NCBI GenBank assembly: GCA_963739995.1
Contig: CAVUCH010000021.1
Coordinates: 310,001 to 374,000, forward strand
Reading direction: 5' to 3'
DNA: 64,000 nucleotides
From: CAVUCH01 sp963739995
GTDB taxonomy: Bacteria; Acidobacteriota; Vicinamibacteria; Vicinamibacterales; JAENWD01
The position numbers were made by a program, and so were the translations under genes. How positions within the stretch are numbered: position 1 is the stretch's first letter; each line of letters begins with the position of its first letter. This document shows positions 26,352-34,653 of the stretch, piece after piece. Under the pieces are notes generated by a model. The model did not search any database, was not told the origin of the DNA, and worked only from the letters and a program-made list of their open reading frames with translations.

Positions 26352-26777
26352 TCAGCGATTCGGGCCAGCCGCGACGGTCACGCGCAGGTGATTCCGCTGC
26401 TGTGGTGTGCGTTCGTAGTCAATGCGCTCCGCAATTGAGCGTACGAGCAGGAGGCCTCGACCACCACAGTCGGAGTGAGGGGCCGCCTCTGCACGTGCCG
26501 GCACCGGTTGTCGAGGATCGAACGCCACGCCATCGTCTTCGAAGTACAGTTCGACACGGTCGCCGTGAATGGCGACCGTCGTCGAGATGCGGTGGTCTTG
26601 GCTGTCCGCGTAGCCGTGGCGGATGATGTTGCTGACGATCTCCTCGAATACCAGCTCGCACCAGTAGCGCGTTCTGGGCTGGAGAGGATAGCCATCGAGG
26701 ATGGTGCGAAGCTGACCGAAGCCCTGTTCGAAACCTGCGCTACTGCCGGCGAACGTCAGGACGTGCCCGCTTTCCAT
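26352..26777 (-). CDS. Anti-sigma regulatory factor, RsbW/SpoIIAB-type HATPase
   Basis: A 141-residue GHKL ATPase domain of the anti-sigma-factor type. The N-box is FEEIVSNIIRHGYAD, the G1 box DDGVAFDPRQP and the G2 box GGRGLLLVRSIAE. The protein consists only of this domain. It is the third gene of a minus-strand set with a STAS protein (24 bp away) and an FHA-PP2C phosphatase. In partner switching, this kinase phosphorylates the STAS protein or sequesters a target. The target is not encoded nearby and may be an unlinked sigma factor or another effector. Confidence 0.9.
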   Translation of the reverse strand: MESGHVLTFAGSSAGFEQGFGQLRTILDGYPLQPRTRYWCELVFEEIVSNIIRHGYADSQDHRISTTVAIHGDRVELYFEDDGVAFDPRQPVPARAEAAPHSDCGGRGLLLVRSIAERIDYERTPQQRNHLRVTVAAGPNR

Positions 26778-26801
26778 CTCGTCTCGAGGTCCGGTGAAGC
26801 G

Positions 26802-27167
26802 TCACGAGGAGACGAGGCGACGGGCGTCGTTCTCGTCGCTGCCAATTGGAATGAGGTCGGACAGCGAAACGTTTTCGAAGGTTTCCTGCACCAGCGATGG
26901 GACGTTATAGATCGCCAACTTTGCGTGCCGCTGACGCATCCCGCGCGCGACGCTGATCAGCATCCGGATTGCCATCGAGGCGACGAACTCGACCCGGGAG
27001 AAATCGACGATCGCGTTCTTCCCGGCAGGAACCAGCGTCGCAACGAAGCGCGTTTCGATCTGATCGACGCCGGGCGCATCCAGCCGTCCGTTCAGCGTGA
27101 CTTTGGTGATGTTGTCATTTACTTCGGGGACTTCCATGCCCACGGTGTGCTCTCCGATCGGCGTCAT
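26802..27167 (-). CDS. STAS-domain anti-anti-sigma factor
   Basis: A 121-residue STAS protein of the SpoIIAA/RsbV type: ITKVTLNGRLDAPGVDQIE, AIVDFSRVEFVASMAIRML, and LAIYNVPSLVQETFENVSLSDLIPI. The Ser in FVASMAIR aligns with the phosphorylated Ser of RsbV-like proteins (normally D-S-S-G); the neighbours are unusual (A-S-M-A). The ATG at 27167 is chosen because the domain begins within 20 residues. It lies 31 bp after the phosphatase gene and 24 bp before the HATPase gene. Confidence 0.88.
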   Translation of the reverse strand: MTPIGEHTVGMEVPEVNDNITKVTLNGRLDAPGVDQIETRFVATLVPAGKNAIVDFSRVEFVASMAIRMLISVARGMRQRHAKLAIYNVPSLVQETFENVSLSDLIPIGSDENDARRLVSS

Positions 27168-27198
27168 TAACGATTCCCGACAGAATAGTTGGTGCGTG

Positions 27199-28350
27199 TT
27201 ACGGGAAGGTAACGACCAGCATCGAGAAGTCGTCGTCCGGCGGTCCGCCACGGCAGACCGCCTTCACTTCGTCGTACAGCCTCCGGCATTCGTTGCCGCC
27301 CGCCGCGATCGGTTGCGTCAGGAGCGGCGCAAAATCCGCAAGCCGCCACTGTCGCTCCGCGCTGCGGACCTCGAACACGCCGTCGCTGAAGAGATACAGC
27401 ATACTCCCGGCCGGAACCGGTGTCCGCGCCGTGTGGAAACGCGCCTCCGCGATCGCGCCGATCACCGGTCCAGACGTCTTGAGGGGCCGCGCGCGGTCCC
27501 GCTCAACGGGCACCAGGTAGCCGGCATGATGACCGGCGGTCGCGTAGGTCAGCATTCGAGCGAGCGAATCGTAGACACCGTACCAGATGGTGAAGTATTG
27601 GTCGTCGGGCCGATCCATCTGGAACGTTGCGTTCAATCTCGACAGGACCTGCACCGGATCCCTGAAGTCAGTCGCGGGCAGGGCATGCTCCCGCAGGATA
27701 TTCACTACCGAGACCGACAGCATCGCCGCGCTCACGCCGTGTCCAGAGACATCGATCAGGTAAAGGCCGAAGGTATGATCGTCGATGCAGCCGTAGCCAA
27801 ACGCGTCACCGCCAAGCCGCGCTGACGGCTGCAGCATCCACTCGGTGCGTATCGGTCCGTCCAGCAACGGGCGTGGCAGCAGCGATTGGACGTAGCTGGC
27901 CGCTCGTTGGATGTCGCGATACTGTTCGTCCGCGCGGTCGAGATCGCGTTGCGTGCACCGCTCACATCGGAAAAGATGCGCCCCGACGCGGAGCACGCTC
28001 CCCACCGGAAGCGGCCCTCGTCTGTCGATCCGTTGATCATCCACGAACGTGCCGTTCGTCGACCCGAGGTCTTCGATGATCACCTCGCCGTTGACGACGC
28101 TCGCGAGGCAGTGGAGGCGCGAGATGCCGCCGTCCGGGAGGACGATGTCGACATGTGGATCTCGTCCTGCAACCACGACACGTTCAGAGAGCCCGATACG
28201 TCGTCCCGCCTCGCGGCCCTCGACCACCACGAGCGACAACGCCTGCTCAACGGACGCCACCGCCGCGTCGACCGCCTGACGCGAGAACTCTGCAGTGAGT
28301 TCGGCTCTTAAACGACTGTGTGGCCGAGTGTCACGCTCCTCATTGGACAC
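27199..28350 (-). CDS. FHA-domain PP2C/SpoIIE-type serine phosphatase
   Basis: A 383-residue protein. An N-terminal helix is followed by an FHA domain (about residues 40-120) with VVAGRDPHVDIVL, GGISRLHC and EDLGSTNGTFVDD, the phospho-threonine reading residues. A short linker follows (CERCTQRDLDRADEQYRDI, possibly coiled coil), then a SpoIIE-like PP2C domain (about 145-380) with GGDAFGYGCIDDHTFGLYLIDVSG carrying metal Asp residues, YATAGHHAGYL, LYLFSDGVFE, and the end DDDFSMLVVTF. It would dephosphorylate the downstream STAS protein, with the FHA domain tying activity to a Thr-phosphorylated partner, perhaps a Hanks kinase. GTG start. First gene of the partner-switching set. Confidence 0.92.
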   Translation of the reverse strand: MSNEERDTRPHSRLRAELTAEFSRQAVDAAVASVEQALSLVVVEGREAGRRIGLSERVVVAGRDPHVDIVLPDGGISRLHCLASVVNGEVIIEDLGSTNGTFVDDQRIDRRGPLPVGSVLRVGAHLFRCERCTQRDLDRADEQYRDIQRAASYVQSLLPRPLLDGPIRTEWMLQPSARLGGDAFGYGCIDDHTFGLYLIDVSGHGVSAAMLSVSVVNILREHALPATDFRDPVQVLSRLNATFQMDRPDDQYFTIWYGVYDSLARMLTYATAGHHAGYLVPVERDRARPLKTSGPVIGAIAEARFHTARTPVPAGSMLYLFSDGVFEVRSAERQWRLADFAPLLTQPIAAGGNECRRLYDEVKAVCRGGPPDDDFSMLVVTFP

Positions 28351-28563
28351 GTCACCGCAGCATAGCTGAAAACGTTACTGGGAACGACTGCTCGATGCCG
28401 CCGCACCGCAGGAATCCGTGAACGATTCATGCCGCCGGGCTTCCGCGCTCAGCACGATTCGTCACGCGTGCCTCCCGTCGCAAACGACGAACTCGAGACG
28501 CGACGTACAGCACAAAACGACAATGGGCGTTGCGAGGATCTGATTCAGGCGCGTGTAGGAGGA

Positions 28564-28716
28564 ATGGGCGGCACTGCTCGGTCCTGCGTTGCGACCCTAT
28601 CGACGACCGGTTTCGTCGTAGCGTTCGGAATGTTTTGCGTCTTCTACGTCCTGAATCTGTTACCGGTGAACCTGTTTCTCGCCGAACTGACTGGGCGGAC
28701 CGCTGGCAAAGCATGA
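28564..28716 (+). CDS. Small membrane protein, hypothetical
   Basis: A 50-residue frame (extended upstream to 28429 without similarity) containing one long hydrophobic helix, FVVAFGMFCVFYVLNLLPV, then NLFLAELTGRTAGKA. GGAGGA sits immediately before the ATG at 28564, closer than usual. The stop overlaps the ATG of the next small frame (ATGA), which suggests translational coupling or a frameshifted single gene. No family recognised. Confidence 0.4.
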   Translation: MGGTARSCVATLSTTGFVVAFGMFCVFYVLNLLPVNLFLAELTGRTAGKA

Positions 28717-28889
28717 TGCAGCGCTTTCGAGCCAGCGAATTCGACAGCCTGCGGGTGTTCCTGAACATGCAGTATCTCAAAGGGGCGCCTTTCAAAATTG
28801 GCCTGGCGTCCGTCATCGGCGCGGTAATGGGACTCGTTGGCGGAGCCATCGGCCGTTTGAAGTCGGCCGAGTCTCCCGCGAGGGTGTGA
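28713..28889 (+). CDS. Small membrane protein coupled to the preceding frame, hypothetical
   Basis: A 58-residue frame, MMQRFRASEFDSLRVFLN, followed by a hydrophobic segment (FKIGLASVIGAVMGLVGGAIG) and a basic end. It begins in a 4-bp ATGA overlap with the previous small frame. The amphipathic-then-hydrophobic layout resembles the C-terminal half of a two-helix membrane protein. The TGA stop falls at the border of the dispersed repeat copy C. Confidence 0.4.
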   Translation: MMQRFRASEFDSLRVFLNMQYLKGAPFKIGLASVIGAVMGLVGGAIGRLKSAESPARV

Positions 28890-28914
28890 CACCGATTTCA
28901 CCACGGGCTGCTAG
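28882..28914. repeat. Stop-codon-associated intergenic repeat, copy C (short)
   Basis: Shares GGTGTGACACCG and TTTCACCACGGGCTGCTAG with the ends of the copies at 25743-25799 and 62326-62383. It lies between a small membrane ORF and the kinase gene starting at 29025, and overlaps the stop of the small ORF. Confidence 0.6.
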
Positions 28915-29024
28915 TCGGCGACTCGGCGCGCTGTCAGCATGCGAAGTCTTCAACATGCTGGCGCTTGCTCGGCTGCAGGATCCACGCGCTGCACTCCACA
29001 CGTTATAATCCCGCCCACTCCAAC

Positions 29025-31877
29025 ATGCCCCTCAGCCCCGGTTACCGCCTGGACGCTTACGAGATCGTGCGCCCCCTCGGCTCCGGCGGCATGGGCGAAG
29101 TGTGGCTCGCCACCGAGATGCGCCTGGGCCGAAAGGTCGCACTCAAGGTGCTGCCGGAAGACCTGACCCGCGACCCGCTGCGCGTTCAACGCTTCGAGCA
29201 GGAGGCGCGAGCCGCGTCCGCCCTCAGCCACCCGAATGTCTGCACCATCCTCGCGCTCGGTGAGACAAGCGAAGGCGAGCACTACATCGCGATGGAGTAC
29301 GTGGAGGGGGAGATGCTGCGGAAGCGCATCTCTACGTCTCGACTCTCGATCCGCGAAGCCCTCGACATCGCGATCCAGGTGGCCGCCGCCCTGACCGCCG
29401 CGCACGCTGCCGGGATCACTCATCGCGACATCAAGCCCGAGAACGTGATGCTCCGGCCTGACGGGTTCGTCAAGGTGCTGGACTTCGGGCTGGCGAAGCT
29501 GGCGCTTGCGGGCCCCGAGCGCGCCGGGACTGAAACGACCCGCATGCTGCTGAAGACCGACGCCGGTGTCGTCGTGGGCACGGCGGCCTACATGTCGCCG
29601 GAGCAGGCGCGCGGGCAGGAGGTGGACGCGCGGACGGATATCTGGTCGCTGGGCGTGCTGCTGTATGAGATGGTCGCCGGGCGCGGTCCGTTCGCCGGCC
29701 CCAGCGGTAGCGATGTGCTCGCCGCGATCCTGCAGAACGAGCCGCCACCCGTGGCGCGTTTCGAGCCCGACGCGCCGGCAGAACTGCACCGCATCCTCTC
29801 GAAGACCCTCCGGAAGGATCGCGCGCAGCGCTATCAGACCGTGCAGGACCTGCTCCTCGACCTGCAAGCGCTTCGTGACGAAGTCCATGCTCCCACACGC
29901 CTTCAGAGTGCGTCCACGGCAGTCACGGCTGCGACGGCGGACGGCTCCGCCAGGGGCGCCGCCGAGGTGCGGCCACGGAACCGCCGCGCGGGGCGCGCTG
30001 CCGCCGCCGCCGTGCTCGTCCTCGGCGCGGCGTTGGGAGTGTGGGCGTGGAGATCCGCGCGCCCGGCACAGACGCCGGGGGTGCAGAGGGATACGGCCGT
30101 CCAACACAGTCTGACGCGACTGACGTTTGGACCGGGACTCCAGTCCGACGTGACGTTCTCGTCGGACGGGCGGTTCATCGCGTACGGATCGGACCGCGCG
30201 GGGAACTTCGACATCTGGGTTCAGCCGGTGGCGGGAGGCGAGCCCGTCCAGATCACCAAGTCGAGAGAGCACGAAACGCAACCGGATTGGTCGCCCGATT
30301 CGAGCATGATTGCCTACCGTTCTGAAGCGGACGGCGGCGGGATCCACGCCGTTCCCGCGCTCGGCGGAGCAGAACGGAGACTGGCCAAGGGAGGCTATCG
30401 GCCGCGTTTCTCCCCGGACGGCCGTTCCGTGATGTTCCTCAGTTCGCTGGAACATGAGACCACGAACGTGGCGCGGCCGGACGTGTATCTGGTCCCGTCA
30501 GAGGGAGGTGCTCCACGTCGGCTGTTTGAACGATTCTGGGATCAGGTCGGCGCGTTTTACCACATCGACTGGCACCCCGACGGTGCGCGTGTCTCCTTCA
30601 CGGGCGTGTATGCCAATGTGACGGGGTTCTTCACGGTACCGGTGAGCAAGGGCAACCCGGTCGCATCCCCCATTCCCCAAGGCCTGGCCCAACGGGTCGA
30701 GTTCGGCGTCGACGACGATGCCGCATCGGACCGCCTGTCGTTGCGCGAGTTTCGTTGGAGCCCGACGGGCACTCGTGTGCTTTTCTCCGGGTCGTTCAAG
30801 GGGCTCCAGAATCTCTGGAGCATAGACGTAGATCCCGTCACGTTAGGGTGGCTATCCCGGGCCCCCGCGCGCGTGACAGCTGGATCGGGAGCCGACGACC
30901 GCCCCACGCTCTCAGCGGATGGCCAACGGATCGCCTTCACCGTCCGACGCGAGACCACGCGAGTGTGGGTGATACCCTTCGACGATCGACGAGGCAAGAC
31001 GCAGGGTGATGGGCAGCCGTTGAGCCCGGATGACTTCACACTCACGAACTTCGATCTTTCGCGCGACGGCCGGAAGCTGGCATTTGTTGGCTGGCTGCCC
31101 GGTGCTGGCCGACGGCAACTGTGGGAGGTCACGGTTGCGACAGGGGAAAGCAGGCTCCGGCTATCAGACGATCTCACCCGAGGCTTCATCAGATACTCGC
31201 GCTCTGCTCATGCGTTGGCCTTTGACGCGTCGGGATCACCGCGAACGCTTCGAATACTACCGGCGTCGGCCCTCGAGGAACGTGTCGTCGCGCATGCCGA
31301 GTTGATGTTTCCGTTCGACTGGACGCCGGACGAGACGGCGATCATCGGAAGCGCGGCAGACGGCACGCGAGAACCCTGGTACGTGGCCGCATGGCCAATA
31401 GCTGCAGCTCCGCACGCCGAGAATAGCGTCACCGTCATCCTGCGGGACCCTGACCTGTCGCTGTGGGGTGCACGGTATTCACCCGATGGAGCGTGGCTGT
31501 GCTTCAACGCACACGGAACACGGGGCAACTCGGTCATCGGTGTGGCCACTGCCAGTGGGCCATCCGACCGGCCGTGGTCGAGGGTCACCGATGGAAAACG
31601 ATGGGCAGACAAACCGAGGTGGTCACCTGACGGTAGGGCGCTGTACTACTTCAGCAGCTCCGAAGGAGGCATCTTCAACCTGTACCGGGTGCGGTTCGAT
31701 CCGTCGACCGGGGGAACGGTCGGTACTCCGATCCAGATTACGTCATTCCACAGTCCAGCGCACGGGATCTCACCGCACCTCGCCAACGGCGAGTTGAGCG
31801 TGGCCCCCGGGCGGCTGGCGCTGCCGATCCGCACGGTTTCTGGCAGCATCTGGATGCTCGACAAAGTAAGCGAGTAA
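29025..31877 (+). CDS. Ser/Thr protein kinase with PD40/TolB beta-propeller
   Basis: A 950-residue Hanks-type kinase. Kinase domain about residues 8-270: LGSGGMGEVWLA, VALKVLPED, THRDIKPENVM, DFGLAKL, YMSPEQARGQ, and the C-lobe end KDRAQRYQTVQDLL. One membrane helix lies at about 324-343 (AAAAAVLVLGAALGVWAW). The remaining ~600 residues are a WD40-like PD40/TolB propeller with repeated SPDG-type motifs (FSSDGRFIAYGSD, DWSPDSSMIAYRSE, RFSPDGRSVMFLSS, RWSPDGRALYYFSS). The propeller is predicted extracytoplasmic and probably senses a ligand or protein. Start ATG 29025 leads straight into the kinase; no strong ribosome site precedes it. Divergent from the partner-switching phosphatase region, whose FHA domain could read kinase products. 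Confidence 0.92.
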   Translation: MPLSPGYRLDAYEIVRPLGSGGMGEVWLATEMRLGRKVALKVLPEDLTRDPLRVQRFEQEARAASALSHPNVCTILALGETSEGEHYIAMEYVEGEMLRKRISTSRLSIREALDIAIQVAAALTAAHAAGITHRDIKPENVMLRPDGFVKVLDFGLAKLALAGPERAGTETTRMLLKTDAGVVVGTAAYMSPEQARGQEVDARTDIWSLGVLLYEMVAGRGPFAGPSGSDVLAAILQNEPPPVARFEPDAPAELHRILSKTLRKDRAQRYQTVQDLLLDLQALRDEVHAPTRLQSASTAVTAATADGSARGAAEVRPRNRRAGRAAAAAVLVLGAALGVWAWRSARPAQTPGVQRDTAVQHSLTRLTFGPGLQSDVTFSSDGRFIAYGSDRAGNFDIWVQPVAGGEPVQITKSREHETQPDWSPDSSMIAYRSEADGGGIHAVPALGGAERRLAKGGYRPRFSPDGRSVMFLSSLEHETTNVARPDVYLVPSEGGAPRRLFERFWDQVGAFYHIDWHPDGARVSFTGVYANVTGFFTVPVSKGNPVASPIPQGLAQRVEFGVDDDAASDRLSLREFRWSPTGTRVLFSGSFKGLQNLWSIDVDPVTLGWLSRAPARVTAGSGADDRPTLSADGQRIAFTVRRETTRVWVIPFDDRRGKTQGDGQPLSPDDFTLTNFDLSRDGRKLAFVGWLPGAGRRQLWEVTVATGESRLRLSDDLTRGFIRYSRSAHALAFDASGSPRTLRILPASALEERVVAHAELMFPFDWTPDETAIIGSAADGTREPWYVAAWPIAAAPHAENSVTVILRDPDLSLWGARYSPDGAWLCFNAHGTRGNSVIGVATASGPSDRPWSRVTDGKRWADKPRWSPDGRALYYFSSSEGGIFNLYRVRFDPSTGGTVGTPIQITSFHSPAHGISPHLANGELSVAPGRLALPIRTVSGSIWMLDKVSE

Positions 31878-32078
31878 TGGCGTTGCAGTGTTCGCCGAGA
31901 GCAAACGTGCACAGTCGCTACCCGCGCTCCTTCAACCGCGGCAGGACTGAAGTACGGCTGACAGTGCGCGCGAGAAGCAGGCTGACGACGTTGATGCGGG
32001 TTGTCACCTTGGAATCTCCATGAGCGCTAACTGCCGTCGTGGGCGTCCGGTCAGAGCGTGATAGAAGGGAATCCATAT

Positions 32079-33308
32079 ATGCGAACACGGCTTGTCTGCG
32101 CTGGTCTTCTTGGGTGCGCCTGCGTTTTCGCCGGATCGCGTCCGGTGCACGCGCGCGAGCCGAAGCTCAAGGTGATGATGATTTTTGCCCATCCCGACGA
32201 AGGCGAGATCTACACCGGAGGCACCGCGATCCTCTACACGCAGATGGGGCACACGGTGACGTTCCTCTCGATCACCAATGGCGATGCGGGCCATTACTCG
32301 ATGAAGCCGGAGGACCTCGCCAAACGCCGCTACCAGGAGGCGATGGAGGCCAGGCGCATCATTGGATTGGCCGGCTATCAGGTGCTGGACTATCACGACG
32401 GGAACCTCCAGGACACACCGGCGCTTCGAGCCAAGGTCGCCGAACGGATTCAGGATTTCCAGCCGGATGTGATCTTCAGCTACTACTCCGCAGACGGCGG
32501 CCACAACGACAACATGAGCGCAGGCCGGATCGTGCGCGGCGCCGTGCCTTTGCTCAAGATGGCGAAGATGCCGGTTGTGTTCTATGTCAGGGACTACTTC
32601 ACGACCGGGTTGTCCCACGTCCCCCACGTCGCGATCTCCATCGACAGCGTATGGGAAACGAAACTCCAAGCCTGCGGGGCTCATGAGTCGCAGGTGCTCG
32701 AGTCCAACCCGCACTCGCTGGGCATTCTGGCCGAGGTGCAGGCGAGCAAGGAACGGGCGCGCGATTACCTCTACCACAACACCCACGACTACAGTCAGGT
32801 GACGCCGGACATCCTGCTGACCCTCGAGAAGTGGTACGGCCGCCAGACGGCCAGCACCGTGAAATACGCGGAAGCGTTTGAGATCGCCGAGTTCGGACGC
32901 CAGGTCCGCGAGGACGAAGTGCGCCAACTGATGCCGATGCTCGGCGGAATGCTGACGGTTCCGGGCCGCACCCGATGGCTGGATACCGCGATCGACGTCA
33001 CCAGCGGTCAGCCCATCGAGATCACAGCGGAGGGATCCGCCCAATGGAACGAGGACGGTCACCAGTTCACCGGGCCCACGGGCGCTAGTCCGTACACCCG
33101 CTCGGGCAGCAAGCCGATGCCCGGCATCAGCACCGGCGCCCTCATCGGCAAGATCGGCGCAGACTCTACCGAGTACTTCTACATCGGCTCGGGGATGACT
33201 GTTACGCCGTTCGCGACCGGACGGCTGTTCGTCGGCGTCAACGACGACAACGTCGATGACAACGGCGGCGCATTTCGGATGTGGGTGCGCCCCGTGAAGG
33301 GAAACTGA
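32079..33308 (+). CDS. Secreted PIG-L deacetylase with C-terminal LecA (PA-IL)-like domain
   Basis: A 409-residue protein. A signal peptide (MRTRLVCAGLLGCACVFAG) is followed by a PIG-L/LmbE-type deacetylase domain (about residues 30-220) with the zinc motif FAHPDEGE and the distal GGHNDNMSAGRI His/Asp block. This family removes acetyl groups from GlcNAc-type substrates. The C-terminal ~100 residues (from about 307) run IDVTSGQPIEITAEGSA, ALIGKIG, GRLFVGVNDDNVDDNGGAF, the pattern of the PA-IL/LecA calcium-dependent galactose-binding fold. The combination suggests a lectin that brings the deacetylase to a glycan. RBS AGAAGGGA lies about 9 nt before ATG 32079. Followed 7 bp later by a TIM-barrel gene, probably one operon. 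Confidence 0.85.
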   Translation: MRTRLVCAGLLGCACVFAGSRPVHAREPKLKVMMIFAHPDEGEIYTGGTAILYTQMGHTVTFLSITNGDAGHYSMKPEDLAKRRYQEAMEARRIIGLAGYQVLDYHDGNLQDTPALRAKVAERIQDFQPDVIFSYYSADGGHNDNMSAGRIVRGAVPLLKMAKMPVVFYVRDYFTTGLSHVPHVAISIDSVWETKLQACGAHESQVLESNPHSLGILAEVQASKERARDYLYHNTHDYSQVTPDILLTLEKWYGRQTASTVKYAEAFEIAEFGRQVREDEVRQLMPMLGGMLTVPGRTRWLDTAIDVTSGQPIEITAEGSAQWNEDGHQFTGPTGASPYTRSGSKPMPGISTGALIGKIGADSTEYFYIGSGMTVTPFATGRLFVGVNDDNVDDNGGAFRMWVRPVKGN

Positions 33309-33315
33309 GGGTCGG

Positions 33316-34473
33316 ATGCAGGACCTGTCACGCCGCCACTTTCTCGGCGCCGCAGCTGCGGTCCTGACTGCGGGCCCGGGCGTGTCGGCCCGGTCCTCCA
33401 CCAGGGGCCACCCCGCGACACCCACGACCGGCATCCGCGTCGGCGTCGACACCGACAAGCAACCCGCGGCGATCAAGGCCAAGGGCGCCCTTGCGATGCT
33501 GGACTATGTGCGGGAGAACGGTTTCGACGGCGCGTGCTTCCGTCTGATCTTGGATCTCAGTCCCACGCTCGACCCGGTGCTGCTCAAGGAAGTCAGATCG
33601 CACGCCGATTCCTTGGGACTGTTCCTCGAGGCGGGCGTCGGATGGATGAATCCGTTCAACACGGCCGAGCGGCCCGACATCCGCAAGCTCGGCGACGGCG
33701 ACTACCGGCTGGCCATCGAGAAGATGCTGAAGGCCTGCCGGTCGATCGATTGCACCGAACTGTGGGCCGTCTCGGCCCATACCGTGCATGGGTCGCCCGC
33801 GTACGTGGCCTACGATCGCTTTCGGACCGATGTCTCCTGGGGCGATCAGATGCGGGCAATGACGAAGTTCATCGCCTCGCTGGCGCCGATGCTGCGCGAT
33901 CTCAGACTGCGGGTGAACCTGGAAACCCACGGCGATGAGACGTCCTTTGAACTCATCCGTCTCATCGAGGAAATCGGTCCCGACGTCGTGGGCGTTACGC
34001 TCGATCCGGGAAACCTGCCCTTGCAGGCCGACGTGCCGTTGGACGCGGTGCGACGGATGGCGCCCTACGTCCATCTCGTTCAGCCCAGAGACGGCATTCT
34101 GTTTCACACCAGCGAGGGCATGAGTCAGCAGCTCCGCACTGTAGGCGAGGGCGTTCTCGACTGGGACGCGGCCCTCGCGACCCTGAGTGAGTACCATCCG
34201 AATCTCCACCTCTGTCTGGAAGAATCCCCCCGGACGGAGATCCCTCTCTTGTGGCCGACCGCGAAGTACCGATCGCACTATCCAGAGCTCACGGAACGAG
34301 ACGTGAAGGAATTCGACCGGCTGGCGAACATCTGCGAAGAGAGGATCCGGACAGGCGCGATCCTGAGCGTTGAGGCGTATCTTCAGCTCTCCTTTGGCGA
34401 CACAGAACGATTGAAGTCGTATCAGACGGGCGCGACGCATCTGAGGACGATCCTCAAGGCGAAGGGACTCTGA
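33316..34473 (+). CDS. Tat-exported sugar phosphate isomerase/epimerase-like TIM-barrel protein
   Basis: A 385-residue AP-endonuclease-2/xylose-isomerase-like TIM barrel. The twin-arginine leader is SRRHFLGAAAAVLTAG. Barrel strands carry expected metal ligands: VNLETHGDETS (Glu and His), VGVTLDPGNLPL (Asp), YVHLVQPRDG (His) and LHLCLEESPR (Glu). It follows the PIG-L/LecA-like gene by 7 bp and is likely co-transcribed, so it may act on the sugar released or modified by that enzyme. The C-terminal 60 residues are a helical extension (ERDVKEFDRLANICEERIR). Reaction not identifiable. Confidence 0.85.
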   Translation: MQDLSRRHFLGAAAAVLTAGPGVSARSSTRGHPATPTTGIRVGVDTDKQPAAIKAKGALAMLDYVRENGFDGACFRLILDLSPTLDPVLLKEVRSHADSLGLFLEAGVGWMNPFNTAERPDIRKLGDGDYRLAIEKMLKACRSIDCTELWAVSAHTVHGSPAYVAYDRFRTDVSWGDQMRAMTKFIASLAPMLRDLRLRVNLETHGDETSFELIRLIEEIGPDVVGVTLDPGNLPLQADVPLDAVRRMAPYVHLVQPRDGILFHTSEGMSQQLRTVGEGVLDWDAALATLSEYHPNLHLCLEESPRTEIPLLWPTAKYRSHYPELTERDVKEFDRLANICEERIRTGAILSVEAYLQLSFGDTERLKSYQTGATHLRTILKAKGL

Positions 34474-34533
34474 GATCCTCTCCTGGATCCTGGGGGACGC
34501 CTGCGTGCTCGCACGTTCGACGGCTAGGAGCTC

Positions 34534-34620
34534 ATGAGGGTTTGTGACCTGGCCAAGGTCAGCGGCCTCACGCTGCACGGAATTCGGCACACCTGCGCCA
34601 CGCCGCTGCCCGTGCAGGGC
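34534..34620 (+). pseudogene. Possible scrap of tyrosine recombinase (box II)
   Basis: About 29 codons read VSGLTLHGIRHTCATPLPVQG, which fits the HxxR box of tyrosine recombinases (LHGLRHTFAT type). Neither the catalytic Tyr region nor the N-terminal domains are present. It sits in the 180-bp gap between the TIM-barrel gene and the opposing DUF2252 gene. It may be an integration scar; because of its size, chance similarity cannot be excluded. Confidence 0.35.
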
Positions 34621-34653
34621 GTGACACGCTGGCAGGGGAGAGGTCGGCCGACG

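Noticed and set aside
28950..30455. Minus-strand open frame opposite the kinase at 29025
   Set aside because: Antisense shadow of kinase and propeller coding sequence.
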